From Streptococcus gordonii (GTDB lineage Bacteria > Bacillota > Bacilli > Lactobacillales > Streptococcaceae), in contig NZ_LQWV01000040.1 in the NCBI RefSeq assembly GCF_001553855.1, positions 168,001-232,000 of the forward strand: a DNA stretch of 64,000 bases. Reading direction: 5' to 3'. A program made the position numbers and the translations under genes. Every line of letters starts with the position of its first letter. The stretch's first letter is position 1. Of the stretch, positions 16,044 through 24,740 are shown in pieces. The notes beneath the pieces were generated by a model. The model did no database searches and was not told where the DNA came from. It saw only the letters and a list, made by a program, of their open reading frames with translations.

Positions 16044-16072
16044 ATTGTAAACGATACCAAAGTTGTATGCAA
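16044..16072 (-). promoter_or_regulatory. treP promoter with perfect cre site
   Basis: Minus-strand -35 TTGCAT (16067-16072), 17-base spacer, -10 TACAAT (16044-16049). The sequence 16045-16059 matches all defined positions of the cre consensus WTGNAANCGNWNNCW and overlaps the -10 and spacer, so CcpA binding should block transcription. GTTGTATGC at 16062 overlaps the -35 and resembles a TreR half-site; a related GTTGTATGA lies at 16117 on the treR side. Confidence 0.75.
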
Positions 16073-16080
16073 GATGTCCG

Positions 16081-16109
16081 TTGATTTTCCCCTTATTTTT
16101 TGCTAAAAT
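16081..16109 (+). promoter_or_regulatory. treR promoter
   Basis: -35 TTGATT (16081-16086), 17-base spacer, -10 TAAAAT (16104-16109). It is back to back with the treP promoter, leaving about 35 bases between start site and the treR ATG. A GTTGTATGA motif at 16117 is a possible autoregulatory TreR half-site. Confidence 0.6.
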
Positions 16110-16150
16110 TTCAGCAGTTGTATGATAAAAACAAAACAAGTAGGTCAATT

Positions 16151-16861
16151 ATGAAGAAATACCAACAATTATTCAAACTAATCGAGCAAGATATCCTGAG
16201 CGAGAAATACCCCGTTGGTGAATTTTTGCCAAGCGAGAATGAATTAACTCAGATTTATAAAGTCAGCCGTGATACTGTCCGAAAAGCTCTGGAGCAACTT
16301 CAAAAAGAAGGATTAATCCAAAAATTTAAGGGACAAGGATCCAAAATCGTCAAACAGGAACACATCAATTTTCCAATCTCCAATCTGACTAGCTACCAGG
16401 AACTCGTCCTACAAAATAAACTAGACTCTAAAACCAATGTCATCAGCCTAGAAAAGATAACCGTAGATAAAAAACTTGCTAAGCTAACTGGTTTTCCGGA
16501 ATATCGCTTGGTTTGGCGAATTGTTCGACAAAGAGTTGTTGATCAGGTTGCTTCCGTCCTTGATATTGATTATTTGGATAAAGAGCTTGTTCCTACGATG
16601 ACGAGAGAAATTGCAGAGCATTCTATCTATCATTTCATTGAAAACAATCTTGGACTTAGCATCGACTATGCAAAAAAGGAAATCACCATTGATCATGCAA
16701 CCAGTCGGGATAAAATTTTGCTCGATATTGAGAGAGAAAGCCATGTCGTTTCCGTCAAATCTCAGGTTTATTTGGCGAACGGACAACAATTTCAGTTCAC
16801 AGACAGCAGACACAAACTCGATAAATTTCGCTTTGTTGATTTTGCTAAAAGGCACGGTTAA
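16151..16861 (+). CDS. treR: Trehalose operon repressor, GntR family
   Basis: 236 residues. An N-terminal GntR winged helix (about 1-70) carries FLPSENELTQIYKVSRDTVR; the C-terminal UTRA effector domain spans about 85-230. In this family trehalose-6-phosphate binding to UTRA releases DNA. It is divergent from treP-treC, the standard streptococcal arrangement. The frame is open 17 codons further upstream, but MKKYQQL at 16151 is the usual TreR start and is preceded by a weak AGG. A strong terminator follows. Confidence 0.92.
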   Translation: MKKYQQLFKLIEQDILSEKYPVGEFLPSENELTQIYKVSRDTVRKALEQLQKEGLIQKFKGQGSKIVKQEHINFPISNLTSYQELVLQNKLDSKTNVISLEKITVDKKLAKLTGFPEYRLVWRIVRQRVVDQVASVLDIDYLDKELVPTMTREIAEHSIYHFIENNLGLSIDYAKKEITIDHATSRDKILLDIERESHVVSVKSQVYLANGQQFQFTDSRHKLDKFRFVDFAKRHG

Positions 16862-16864
16862 GAA

Positions 16865-16897
16865 AAAGAGCTGGAAGTTTTAAACTTCCAGCTCTTT
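16865..16897 (+). terminator. Terminator after treR
   Basis: Sixteen-base near-perfect inverted repeat (AAAGAGCTGGAAGTTT and complement) directly after the stop codon, with A and T runs on both sides. Confidence 0.85.
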
Positions 16898-16928
16898 CAG
16901 ATTTATTTATTTAATTTAGGAGATTTAG

Positions 16929-17030
16929 ATGAAAAAATTTTTTTAAAATATTTTATTTGCTGCTTTTGCTTTTGTATTTACTACTTATGTTTCTTGAGTG
17001 GGGAAAAGTGAAAAGTTTGGGGAACTATGA
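16929..17030 (+). pseudogene. Decayed lipoprotein signal-peptide gene
   Basis: After TTAGGAG a frame begins at 16929 reading MKKFF, stop, NILFAAFAFVFTTYVS, stop, VGKSEKFGEL, stop. The hydrophobic run ending in YVS followed by TGA looks like a lipobox whose cysteine codon (TGT/TGC) became TGA; the earlier TAA may be a mutated lysine codon. Nothing recognisable follows to 17200, so only the 5' end of the gene is left. Confidence 0.5.
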
Positions 17031-17205
17031 TTATTTATTGTCATTGGACTGTCCTCTTTTCTTTTAAGATGAATATAGTATAACCAGCAAAGCTTAAGGA
17101 AGACTTATAGATTTCTTGAAAAAAGCTTAAATATTGATACTGTTTGCGAAAGTGCACTTGTTTGTTTTTCCGTTTGGTTTTGCAGTTTCTTCCATTTTAA
17201 CAATC

Positions 17206-17240
17206 AAAAACAGACCTTCTTTATCGAAAGTCTGTTTGAT
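17206..17240 (-). terminator. Terminator after the CorC-like gene
   Basis: Eight-base stem AAACAGAC / GTCTGTTT (17208-17215 with 17230-17237) followed leftwards by T residues; A/T runs on both sides allow use in either direction. From 17031 to 17205 I see no gene. Confidence 0.65.
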
Positions 17241-17254
17241 TTACACATAGGCAA

Positions 17255-18595
17255 CTATTTAGTAACTTCTTCATCTGCTTCTACTTGTTCAGAAATTTCT
17301 ACTTTAACCTTGGTGACACGGCCATTTTTAACCTTGTCATTGGTTAAAATCAGTTTCTTATTCTGACTTTCCACCTCAAAGCTGATGCGTTCTTTTGGAT
17401 CTGGAATAGTTCCTACACCAGTCAAGTAGTAACCCGCGATCGTATCCACATCGTCACTTTCAATTTCAACTTCAAAGTATTCATTAAAGTCATTGAGGGT
17501 CATAGTTCCTATGACAATGTAGGTATTCTCACCAATTTCATGAACTTCAATCTCAGCCTTGTCAGTCTCATCATCGATCTCACCAACAATCTCCTCCAAG
17601 AGGTCCTCAAGCGTGACCAGACCAGCCATACCGCCATACTCATCCAAGAGAATCGCCATTTGATTTTGCGTGTTACGTAACTCCTTGAGCAAATCATCGA
17701 CAAACATAGTCTCCGGTACAAAGAGTGGCTCCTGCAGGATCTTGCGCAGAACGATATTGTCAAAACCATTGATGAATCCTTCATTAAGCAGTCGCTTGGT
17801 ATGAATCAGGCCGATGACATTGTCCTTATCCCCATCATAGACAGGAATCCGCGAGAAACTCTGCTTGAGAATGCTTTCGATGATTTCCTTGGTATCATCC
17901 TGAATGTCTACCATAAAGGCATCAGTACGTGGCACCATTAGTTCACGCGCCATTAGCTCATCCAGCGAGAAAATCCCCTGTAGCATCTCAATCTCATCCG
18001 CATCCAAAGTCTCCTCACTCTTGGTCAGCATATACTCAATCTCATCTCGAGTCATCTTTTCGTCCGCATCATCAAACTTCATCGGCGTAATGCGACTTAA
18101 CAGATTAGTTGAGGCCGACAAAAGCCAGACAAAGGGACTAACGAGCTTGCCCAAAAAGATGATAAAAGGAGCTGCTCGAACAGCCAAATCATCTTTCAGA
18201 TTGAGTGCGATCCGCTTAGGATAAAGCTCACCAAATACAATAGAAACATAGGTCAAAAGGGCCAAAGCTAGAAAAGACGCTATGGCATGCGCTGTTTTAG
18301 AATTGCCCATCAAACTTGAAAATACACGACCGAGAGTATCAGCAAAGCTGGCCCCTGATAAGATATTGATGAGGGTAATACCTACCTGAATAGTAGATAA
18401 AAAGTTATTGGGATTTTCTAAAACATGTAATAGACGAATGTACTTTTTATCACCTTCCTCTGCCTTCTGCTCAACACGCGCCCGATTGAGTGACACCATG
18501 GCCATCTCTGCCGCGGAAAAGAAAGCATTTAAAAAGGTTAAAACGACTAATAATAAAAACTGTAACAAAAGGGTCTGACTGCTGGGGTCTTCCAT
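17255..18595 (-). CDS. CNNM/CorC (hemolysin C-like) membrane protein with CBS pair
   Basis: 446 residues. An N-terminal CNNM transmembrane domain (about 1-190, with FLNAFFSAAEMAMVSLNRAR), a tandem CBS domain (about 205-330, including ELMVPRTD and the conserved ILLDEYGGMAGLVTLEDLLE), then a small CorC/HlyC transporter-associated domain. Family members move or sense Mg2+ or other divalent cations; the hemolysin name is historical. The frame starts at 18658, but the ATG at 18595 has a good GGAGAGGA ribosome site and matches the usual N-terminus. It stands alone, with the PEP carboxykinase-like gene upstream on the same strand 90 bases away. Confidence 0.88.
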   Translation of the reverse strand: MEDPSSQTLLLQFLLLVVLTFLNAFFSAAEMAMVSLNRARVEQKAEEGDKKYIRLLHVLENPNNFLSTIQVGITLINILSGASFADTLGRVFSSLMGNSKTAHAIASFLALALLTYVSIVFGELYPKRIALNLKDDLAVRAAPFIIFLGKLVSPFVWLLSASTNLLSRITPMKFDDADEKMTRDEIEYMLTKSEETLDADEIEMLQGIFSLDELMARELMVPRTDAFMVDIQDDTKEIIESILKQSFSRIPVYDGDKDNVIGLIHTKRLLNEGFINGFDNIVLRKILQEPLFVPETMFVDDLLKELRNTQNQMAILLDEYGGMAGLVTLEDLLEEIVGEIDDETDKAEIEVHEIGENTYIVIGTMTLNDFNEYFEVEIESDDVDTIAGYYLTGVGTIPDPKERISFEVESQNKKLILTNDKVKNGRVTKVKVEISEQVEADEEVTK

Positions 18596-18686
18596 GAGTT
18601 TCCTCTCCAAAAAAGTATAATCAACCCTGATTATAACATATTTTTGAGTTTCGTGCACACGTATTTTATGGAAGCTTGTGTTCTGA

Positions 18687-20333
18687 TTAGGATTCTAGAT
18701 CTTGTAAAACCTTTTCCAGTCTTGAAATAGCTCCAACTGGTAGGGCAGTCTGAGGATACTTTTGGTTAAAGGCCAACAAGAAGTTTAGCCGAATCTGCAT
18801 TCTTTCTCGAATCAATTTCTTGTAAGCTTTATCAAAATTAGGAAGGGGATATCCCTCGTATTCGAGATAATCAAAACCTACTATCGGGCCAAAGGGTTTG
18901 AAATCTGCTGTCCCATCCACTACCTGCTCAATGACATCTAAAGATATTTCCTTTGAGACAGTCTTCCCCATATAAGATCCAGTATTGATAATATAACAGG
19001 ATACTCCCGACTCAAATAAGCGACAGAATTTTCGGTAGTCTTCTACCAAAGGATAGACACGAAAAGGATTTGCATAAGGTTCAATCACCAACTCATCATG
19101 TAAACCTAGAACATTTTCTGCATTGGAGCGTTTGGTCATCAAGGTACAACCCATCGTGGAGGCCATCAAAGGATCGTGAATTCTGACTAGAGGTGGTAGA
19201 GAGTCATCTTTCATAATCCAGAAAATAGCATTGATAGCTTCGTCAATTCGATCCACTCGATTTGGAGTCGAAAAGCGAGACTTGACCGTTCGACCATTTC
19301 CATTACGGATATCTTCAGTAACTAACACCTTTCTCCCATTTTCGTCTAAGGTCACTCCGCAGTTTTGCACAGTGATAAAGAAATCTTGTTCCCTATGTCC
19401 AGTCGGATAGTCACTCGTCTTATCAAAATAGGATGGTTCTAAAGCAATAGAAGATCCGTCCTTGATAGAGATAATAAAAGCATCATCATGGAGAACCTTG
19501 ATGTCATATTTTTGACCATGTTTGGCGTGCGTAAGAGTGGATTTTCCAGAACCAGATAGACCAAAAAATGAAGCAACAAAATCTTTCTTATCATTATTTT
19601 GCTTAAATATTTTCAGACCACCGTGACAAGCTACGTAGCCATTTCTAGCAGCAGTTGCCCAGGCCAAAGTCAGAGTGGCTTTTTTCAATTCTCCAAAATA
19701 ATTCAAACCTAAAATAACTGCACAGTTGTGATTAGTATCAAAGTAAACAAGACCATCTGGATATTCTGGATGCTTCCACTTGGGATCAAAAAAGACAAAG
19801 ATATCATTTTCCTCATATTTTTTTGAAATTCTCAGACGGTTCTTAAATTCTTCATCTAAAATTTGGAAATTTAGTAGCCATGAATAGAGATTGTTTATTT
19901 CTTCTTTAGGAACCATGAGGTGGGCACAGACCATAAAGTCTTCATCCAGCCCAACAACAGCATCCGCTTTGTAAAAATCTCTATGATGAGCTTGGTAAAT
20001 AGCACTACGAACTAGAAAAAGTAAAGTTTCATCTTCTTGACTATCTCTACCATAAATCCTTCTAGCCTTTGCCGTTCGTCCAACGACCGCTCCGGAATTC
20101 GTCAGTAAAACCCGTGCATAAGAAGGAAGACCCAACTCCTTTGTATGAATCACAGGCATATCTAAGACCACTGTTCCAGCTGCTGCTGAAGCTAACTGGT
20201 AGGCTTCTTCTACCGTTTTGATAGACTGAACCTGATTCTCATAAAAGGCTGTTTCCACGATAGTCTTCAGAGGGGAAAAGTAAGAAGAATTTTTCCTTAT
20301 TTCTTGTGGGGAAAATTTACGACGTGTTACCAT
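18687..20333 (-). CDS. pckA: ATP-dependent phosphoenolpyruvate carboxykinase family protein
   Basis: 548 residues from the chosen start. The PEPCK core is recognisable: Lys217 in GELKKA, His237 (ACHGG), P-loop GLSGSGKST at about 258-266, and metal-binding Asp-Asp at 283-284 (HDDAF). These match the positions of the substrate-, metal- and ATP-binding residues in classical PckA (EMKK, MHCSAN, GLSGTGKTT, DDE). The enzyme would convert oxaloacetate and ATP to PEP and CO2. Overall it diverges from proteobacterial PckA, so a related kinase activity cannot be ruled out. Two ATGs are possible; GGAGG is only one base from the first (20339) and seven from the second (20333), which I chose. TGCTAAAAT upstream is a possible extended -10. 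Confidence 0.78.
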   Translation of the reverse strand: MVTRRKFSPQEIRKNSSYFSPLKTIVETAFYENQVQSIKTVEEAYQLASAAAGTVVLDMPVIHTKELGLPSYARVLLTNSGAVVGRTAKARRIYGRDSQEDETLLFLVRSAIYQAHHRDFYKADAVVGLDEDFMVCAHLMVPKEEINNLYSWLLNFQILDEEFKNRLRISKKYEENDIFVFFDPKWKHPEYPDGLVYFDTNHNCAVILGLNYFGELKKATLTLAWATAARNGYVACHGGLKIFKQNNDKKDFVASFFGLSGSGKSTLTHAKHGQKYDIKVLHDDAFIISIKDGSSIALEPSYFDKTSDYPTGHREQDFFITVQNCGVTLDENGRKVLVTEDIRNGNGRTVKSRFSTPNRVDRIDEAINAIFWIMKDDSLPPLVRIHDPLMASTMGCTLMTKRSNAENVLGLHDELVIEPYANPFRVYPLVEDYRKFCRLFESGVSCYIINTGSYMGKTVSKEISLDVIEQVVDGTADFKPFGPIVGFDYLEYEGYPLPNFDKAYKKLIRERMQIRLNFLLAFNQKYPQTALPVGAISRLEKVLQDLES

Positions 20334-20411
20334 GACCATACCTCCTTTATCCTATTACTACCATTTTAGCATAAATATACTATTTTGTGTTATAAAAATT
20401 CAAATAAAAAG

Positions 20412-20435
20412 TAGGAGAAAGATTCCTTTCTCCTA
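20412..20435 (-). terminator. Terminator overlapping the stop codon of the AI-2E-type permease
   Basis: Ten-base perfect stem TAGGAGAAAG / CTTTCTCCTA with a four-base loop, then TTTTTATTT leftwards. The stop codon TAG of the permease is the first three bases of the stem. Confidence 0.8.
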
Positions 20436-21557
20436 TTTTTTTATAATCCCAAATTCTTCATTCTTCTTAATCTCCTGAGCTTCTTTATGATTGTCATAAA
20501 GGTTAGCTAGGAATTTTACAATTTCTTTGATGATGGAATAGGTCGGAATAGCTACAATCATTCCGATAATACCATAGATGTTACTAGACAAGAGCAAGAG
20601 AACCATGATAGTAATCGGATGGACTTTCATAACCCCTCCTACAATCCGAGGGTAGAGGATATTTCCATCAATCTGCTGAACAATCAGCATATAAATAACT
20701 GCTATCAGCATTCTCTTTGGATCTGTAAAGGCATGACTGATGATCATTGGGATCAAACCAATACTTGGTCCAACATAAGGAATCAAATTAGCCAAGCTAG
20801 AGAAGATAGCAAATACTAAAGCATATTTAATTCCAATAGTACTATAACCGATATAGGCCAGGCAACCGATAATCACTGCATCAATAGAAATTCCGCTGAT
20901 ATATCGTGAAACTGTTGCATTTAGATTCTTCAGCAAGGAAGAAATGTTGAGTTTGTCTCGCTTTAAAATACTGCGTTCCAGCATTGGCAGAAGCTTATGA
21001 CCATCCAGTAAGAAATAAACAAGGAAAATTGGAGTCATAATGATGATAAAGATAGTATTGATTACAGCCGATACCACACTGCCCAGGCTGTTCGTTACCC
21101 CGTTTAGAATATTTCGCAGAATATCAATATAAGATAGATTCAGTTGTTGCAGGGTAGATTGGATATTAAGATTTTTGAATACAGGATTTTGAGCTAAGTC
21201 ATTGACCCAGCTATAGACATAGCTATAAAGATTTTGGCTCGAATTAATCAAGCTAGTCAGCTGAGTGACTAAGATAGGTAGGAGGTAGATAACTGCTAAA
21301 ACAATAGACCCAAATAAAATTGTCAATGTCAGCAGGACACCTAAGACGCGATTTAATTTCAGGTATTTTTCCAAAAAGACCACTAAAGGGTTGGCAATAT
21401 AATATAAAAAACCTGCTATTAAAAAAGGTATTAAGATGGTATTTACAACACTGATCACTGGAGTAATCAAGTCTCCCATCATTCTCCACAGGAAAAAGAC
21501 AAGCGTTGCTAGTAAAACTTCCACTGTCCAAAAAAATAACTTACTCTTATAAAACAT
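20433..21557 (-). CDS. AI-2E family transporter (UPF0118)
   Basis: 374 residues with seven or eight predicted membrane helices and the family's central soluble region. The GPSIGLIPMIIS and YPRIVGGVMKVHPI segments are typical. Members export small molecules (autoinducer-2, or Na+/H+ exchange in some cases); substrate here unknown. AGGAGG precedes the ATG. Its extended -10 promoter is only 14 bases from that of the divergent ABC gene. The C-terminal stop lies inside the terminator stem. No luxS-like gene is nearby to support a signalling role. Confidence 0.85.
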   Translation of the reverse strand: MFYKSKLFFWTVEVLLATLVFFLWRMMGDLITPVISVVNTILIPFLIAGFLYYIANPLVVFLEKYLKLNRVLGVLLTLTILFGSIVLAVIYLLPILVTQLTSLINSSQNLYSYVYSWVNDLAQNPVFKNLNIQSTLQQLNLSYIDILRNILNGVTNSLGSVVSAVINTIFIIIMTPIFLVYFLLDGHKLLPMLERSILKRDKLNISSLLKNLNATVSRYISGISIDAVIIGCLAYIGYSTIGIKYALVFAIFSSLANLIPYVGPSIGLIPMIISHAFTDPKRMLIAVIYMLIVQQIDGNILYPRIVGGVMKVHPITIMVLLLLSSNIYGIIGMIVAIPTYSIIKEIVKFLANLYDNHKEAQEIKKNEEFGIIKK

Positions 21558-21576
21558 TCTTTTCCTCCTATCAGCT

Positions 21577-21601
21577 ATTTTACCATAAATTTTGTTATAA
21601 T
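21577..21601. promoter_or_regulatory. Back-to-back extended -10 promoters (permease and ABC ATPase)
   Basis: Leftwards: TGGTAAAAT (21577-21585). Rightwards: TGTTATAAT (21593-21601). Neither has a clear -35. The -10 boxes are 14 bases apart, so two polymerases could not bind at once. The rightward start near 21608 leaves about 6 nt before the ATG at 21614. Confidence 0.5.
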
Positions 21602-21613
21602 AGAGGGGATTTA

Positions 21614-22426
21614 ATGAAAGAAAGAATAAAAATGGAAAAGATTATCAAGCTGAAAAATGTAAGCTTGGCAAAACAAGGCCAAACCATCTTAAAAAATCTC
21701 AACTGGCAGGTAAACAAGGGAGAGCATTGGGCCATACTCGGTCTTAACGGATCAGGAAAGTCAACTCTCTTACGACTACTCATGGCCGAGCATTGGAAGA
21801 CCCAAGGAAAGGTGACAGTCCTAGGGACGGAATTTGGTGCTGGTGATATCCCTCAGTTGCGAACTAAGATTGGAGTAGTTGGTTCCTTCATTGCGGAACG
21901 CCTGCCCAGTCATCTCATTGCCGAAGAAATAGTTTTAACAGGTAAGTATAAAAGTAGCATTCTCTATGCTGCTTATGGACAAACCGAACTAAACCAGGCT
22001 AGGGAAATGCTGACCTCTATTGGCGGGCAAGACTTAATTGGCCGGAGCTACATCAGTCTGTCTCAAGGTGAAAAGCAGCTCTTGTTGATTGCCCGTAGTC
22101 TCATGGAAGAGCCAGAACTACTTATCTTAGATGAAGCAACCAGTGGATTGGATCTCTTTGCTCGCGAGCGCCTGCTAAATCAGATCAAAAAGATTACACA
22201 GATGAGTCAAGCACCAACTATCCTCTATGTAACTCACCATGTAGAGGAAATTACATCTGCTATAGACCATGTCCTACTTCTAAAAGAAGGTGAAATTATA
22301 GCCCAAGGCCCAAAAGAAGATATCCTCCAAAAAGATGTCATGGACCGCTTTTATCCTCAGCCAGTCGAGCTGATTGAATTGGGAGAAGGTCGTTATTTCA
22401 TCAAAGCAGAAGGCAACTCCTTATGA
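21614..22426 (+). CDS. ABC transporter ATP-binding protein
   Basis: 270 residues. Walker A GLNGSGKST at about 43-51, signature LSQGE about 149-153, Walker B LLILDEATSGLD about 169-180, switch His in YVTHHVEE. It resembles the YlmA/ModF-like single-domain group. No permease is adjacent; the next gene encodes a multi-span protein that looks like a GT-C glycosyltransferase rather than an ABC permease, and the two overlap by four bases (ATGA). Start: the ATG at 21614 has GAGGGG upstream, but if transcription starts near 21608 that site would be cut, and the in-frame ATG at 21632 might be used. Substrate unknown. Confidence 0.85.
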   Translation: MKERIKMEKIIKLKNVSLAKQGQTILKNLNWQVNKGEHWAILGLNGSGKSTLLRLLMAEHWKTQGKVTVLGTEFGAGDIPQLRTKIGVVGSFIAERLPSHLIAEEIVLTGKYKSSILYAAYGQTELNQAREMLTSIGGQDLIGRSYISLSQGEKQLLLIARSLMEEPELLILDEATSGLDLFARERLLNQIKKITQMSQAPTILYVTHHVEEITSAIDHVLLLKEGEIIAQGPKEDILQKDVMDRFYPQPVELIELGEGRYFIKAEGNSL

Positions 22427-23985
22427 GGCAACTTTTTAACATTATTTTCAATCTGGGCTATTTCCTGATTCTGATCATGACTGCGATTGCCTTGCTTTTC
22501 CTGTCTGGGCAGATTCTGCTGTCCCACACATACATCCCTTTGAGAATTGCTGAAGGAGTCCAATTCGTCAGTAATCCTTGGTATTTCTACCCTATCCTCC
22601 TGCTCTTTCTCTTCTGTCTCTTTTTAATCCGCCCCCTGCTAGAAAAGGTTCAGACCAAGCATCTTTTTTGGATCCTATCCCTCATCTTTATAGCAACTGC
22701 GATTTTTCTGATAACGGCCTACGATGGCCGCATCCGAGCTGACGCTAAGCACGTTTTCAATGCAGCGCTAGCCTTTAATCGAGGGGATTACAGCTCACTG
22801 ACAACCGTCGGAAGCTACATGTACCGCAATCCCCATCAGCTAGGGCTGATGACTCTGGAGCGACTTTATGCTTTTATTTCTCCGACTACTCAGTTTGCCT
22901 TTAGCATGAATGTCGTCTGGACTTTACTCAGCCATTTCTTGATTTACAAGATCTCTGCCCTCCTCAATGCCAGAGAAATAATCCAGAAATACACGATTCT
23001 GCTGACATTTCTCTTTCTACCACAGCTCTTTTTCGTTCTCTTTGTCTACGGCACCATTCCTGGGCTCTTCTTTTGTCTGCTCAGTCTCTATGCTTTTATC
23101 AAGCTGGATCAGAAAGGAAACCTACTCTATGCTTTGCTGGGAGCTACCAGCATCAGTCTGGCCTGCCTCTTGCGCAACAACTACATCATCTTTGCTATCA
23201 TGCTGATTGGAGTCTACTTCCTGTCCATCTTTTATAAATGGTCTTGGAAAAAACCGCTAGCTATCGTCCTGATTTTAGCTGGCATCTTCCTTTCAAACAA
23301 GGGTCTGACGGCCTACTATGAACAGCTGATTGGCGGAAAGATCGGTGTCGGCACCCCAAAAATCGCCTACATCACTATGGGCCTGCGGGATGATCCTAAT
23401 CGGCAGAGTCTGGGAGGTTGGTACGATGCCTACAATACCAAGATTCTTAAGCGCAACAAGTACAATGAAAGTTTGGCTACAGAAATGGCCACTCGGGATT
23501 TGAAAAATATTTTGATTCACTTCAGCAAGGATCCTGCATATGCGCTGAAATTCTTCTACGAGAAGGTCAAGTCAACCTGGACTGAACCGACTTTTCAGTC
23601 TATTTGGACTGGGCCTCAGATTGAGCGCCAGCAATACATGAAACCAACCGTTCTGCGCAGCATTTATGAGGAAAGAAAAGGTTATCAGATTGTCAATTTC
23701 CTGCTCTTGACCCTGCTAGCCAGCATCTATCTGCTCTCCTGTTTCTTTATCCTGCATAAATTTTTTGTCACTGAGAAAAAGCTGACTCCTTTTGACCTCT
23801 ATCCCTTCATCTTTCTCTTGGGGGGTGGTCTCTTCCACTTCTTCTGGGAAACCAAGAGTCAGTACGTCTATATCTATGTCCTGCTCCTCATCCCTTCCGC
23901 CGCTCAATCCTTAGTCGACCTGAGCGATTGGTGGAAGAACAAAGGAAAAGGGAAAGCAATAGACCAGCTTGAGAAAGGCCTATAA
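22423..23985 (+). CDS. GT-C fold (GT39/PMT-like) integral membrane protein
   Basis: 520 residues with about 10-12 predicted helices. After the third helix lies a loop with acidic residues (Asp101 and Asp107 in YDGRIRADAK), the place where GT-C glycosyltransferases carry their catalytic acid; a soluble segment about 300-430 precedes the last helices. This layout fits lipid-linked-sugar-dependent mannosyltransferase-like enzymes of streptococci annotated as conserved integral membrane proteins. The acceptor is unknown; cell wall polymer or surface protein modification is possible. The start codon overlaps the ABC gene stop, so translation is coupled. Its DNA looks somewhat richer in G+C than the neighbouring genes. 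Confidence 0.65.
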   Translation: MRQLFNIIFNLGYFLILIMTAIALLFLSGQILLSHTYIPLRIAEGVQFVSNPWYFYPILLLFLFCLFLIRPLLEKVQTKHLFWILSLIFIATAIFLITAYDGRIRADAKHVFNAALAFNRGDYSSLTTVGSYMYRNPHQLGLMTLERLYAFISPTTQFAFSMNVVWTLLSHFLIYKISALLNAREIIQKYTILLTFLFLPQLFFVLFVYGTIPGLFFCLLSLYAFIKLDQKGNLLYALLGATSISLACLLRNNYIIFAIMLIGVYFLSIFYKWSWKKPLAIVLILAGIFLSNKGLTAYYEQLIGGKIGVGTPKIAYITMGLRDDPNRQSLGGWYDAYNTKILKRNKYNESLATEMATRDLKNILIHFSKDPAYALKFFYEKVKSTWTEPTFQSIWTGPQIERQQYMKPTVLRSIYEERKGYQIVNFLLLTLLASIYLLSCFFILHKFFVTEKKLTPFDLYPFIFLLGGGLFHFFWETKSQYVYIYVLLLIPSAAQSLVDLSDWWKNKGKGKAIDQLEKGL

Positions 23986-24097
23986 AACTTGATAACTTGG
24001 GCAGAACTTTGCCATAATTTTATAAGAGTAATGAGTGAAACAAAGTTGAATTTGTAATTAAAATTTTTTGTATTTTACGAAGGGAGAATAGTGATTT

Positions 24098-24472
24098 ATG
24101 TTTTCCATATTAGGTGCAGTATTATTTGGAGTTATAGCAATTATGACAGTTCTTGTTGCTTGCGGACTGCCTTTGGGCGAATATACTATGGGTGGACAAC
24201 ATAAAATCTTACCTAAGAAATTTAGACTTGCGGCAGTCATTTCGATAGCTATCCAAATTTTTGCCATGATCATTATTTTGCAAGCCGGAGGTTTGCTCCC
24301 CTTGTGGCTGCCTTTTAAGGTGACTAAATATATTTGTTTCTTCTTTGCCGCTTACCTATCTTTGAATACGATTATGAACATGATTTCAAAAAGTAAGAAA
24401 GAAAAATATGTTATGACTCCTCTTTCAATTATAGTTGCAATATGTTTTTGGATAACAGCATTTCAGATGTAG
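24098..24472 (+). CDS. Small four-helix membrane protein, function unknown
   Basis: 124 residues with four hydrophobic segments (about 2-24, 43-65, 71-92, 104-122) separated by short basic loops. I do not recognise a family. AGGGAG lies 11 bases before the ATG, slightly long spacing. It starts about 110 bases after the GT-C-like gene and could be on the same transcript. Hydrophobicity, a ribosome site and a downstream terminator support it as a real gene. Confidence 0.6.
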   Translation: MFSILGAVLFGVIAIMTVLVACGLPLGEYTMGGQHKILPKKFRLAAVISIAIQIFAMIIILQAGGLLPLWLPFKVTKYICFFFAAYLSLNTIMNMISKSKKEKYVMTPLSIIVAICFWITAFQM

Positions 24473-24548
24473 TATGTGAAATGAGGATCGTCTTCAGTGC
24501 ATCAAATTAGAGTTTAGCAATAACATCTCTATACATGATTACCAATGA

Positions 24549-24638
24549 GATTATTGTGCTATCCTGAATGCTGGAGTCGCAAAGACGATGAAACATAAGA
24601 ATTTGTCTAATCAAATAGAAGAATTTTTAAAGCAGTAA
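24549..24638 (+). pseudogene. Possible 3' end remnant of a lost gene
   Basis: A 29-codon open stretch ends in NQIEEFLKQ and TAA right at the terminator, preceded by DYCAILNAGVAKTMK. It has no start or ribosome site and a TGA directly upstream. The tail looks like the C-terminus of a helical protein, but I do not recognise it. Confidence 0.25.
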
Positions 24639-24662
24639 ATCACAAAGGTTTACTGTTTTTTT
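24633..24662 (+). terminator. Terminator for the small membrane protein transcript
   Basis: Stem CAGTAAA / TTTACTG with a nine-base loop followed by seven T. The TAA of the putative gene remnant lies in the left arm. Confidence 0.6.
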
Positions 24663-24740
24663 GGTCATTTTCCAAATAAAATCGTCAGTAAATTAAAAAG
24701 GTACTTGACCAAACGCTTCCTGAGGCGTTTAGCCAAGCAC

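Noticed and set aside
16995..16997. In-frame TGA at the lipobox as a selenocysteine codon
   Set aside because: An earlier in-frame TAA and lack of any downstream protein point to decay, and streptococci generally lack selenocysteine machinery.
24058..24273. 71-codon minus-strand frame across the small membrane protein gene
   Set aside because: The plus-strand frame has a ribosome site and four coherent membrane helices; the antisense frame does not.
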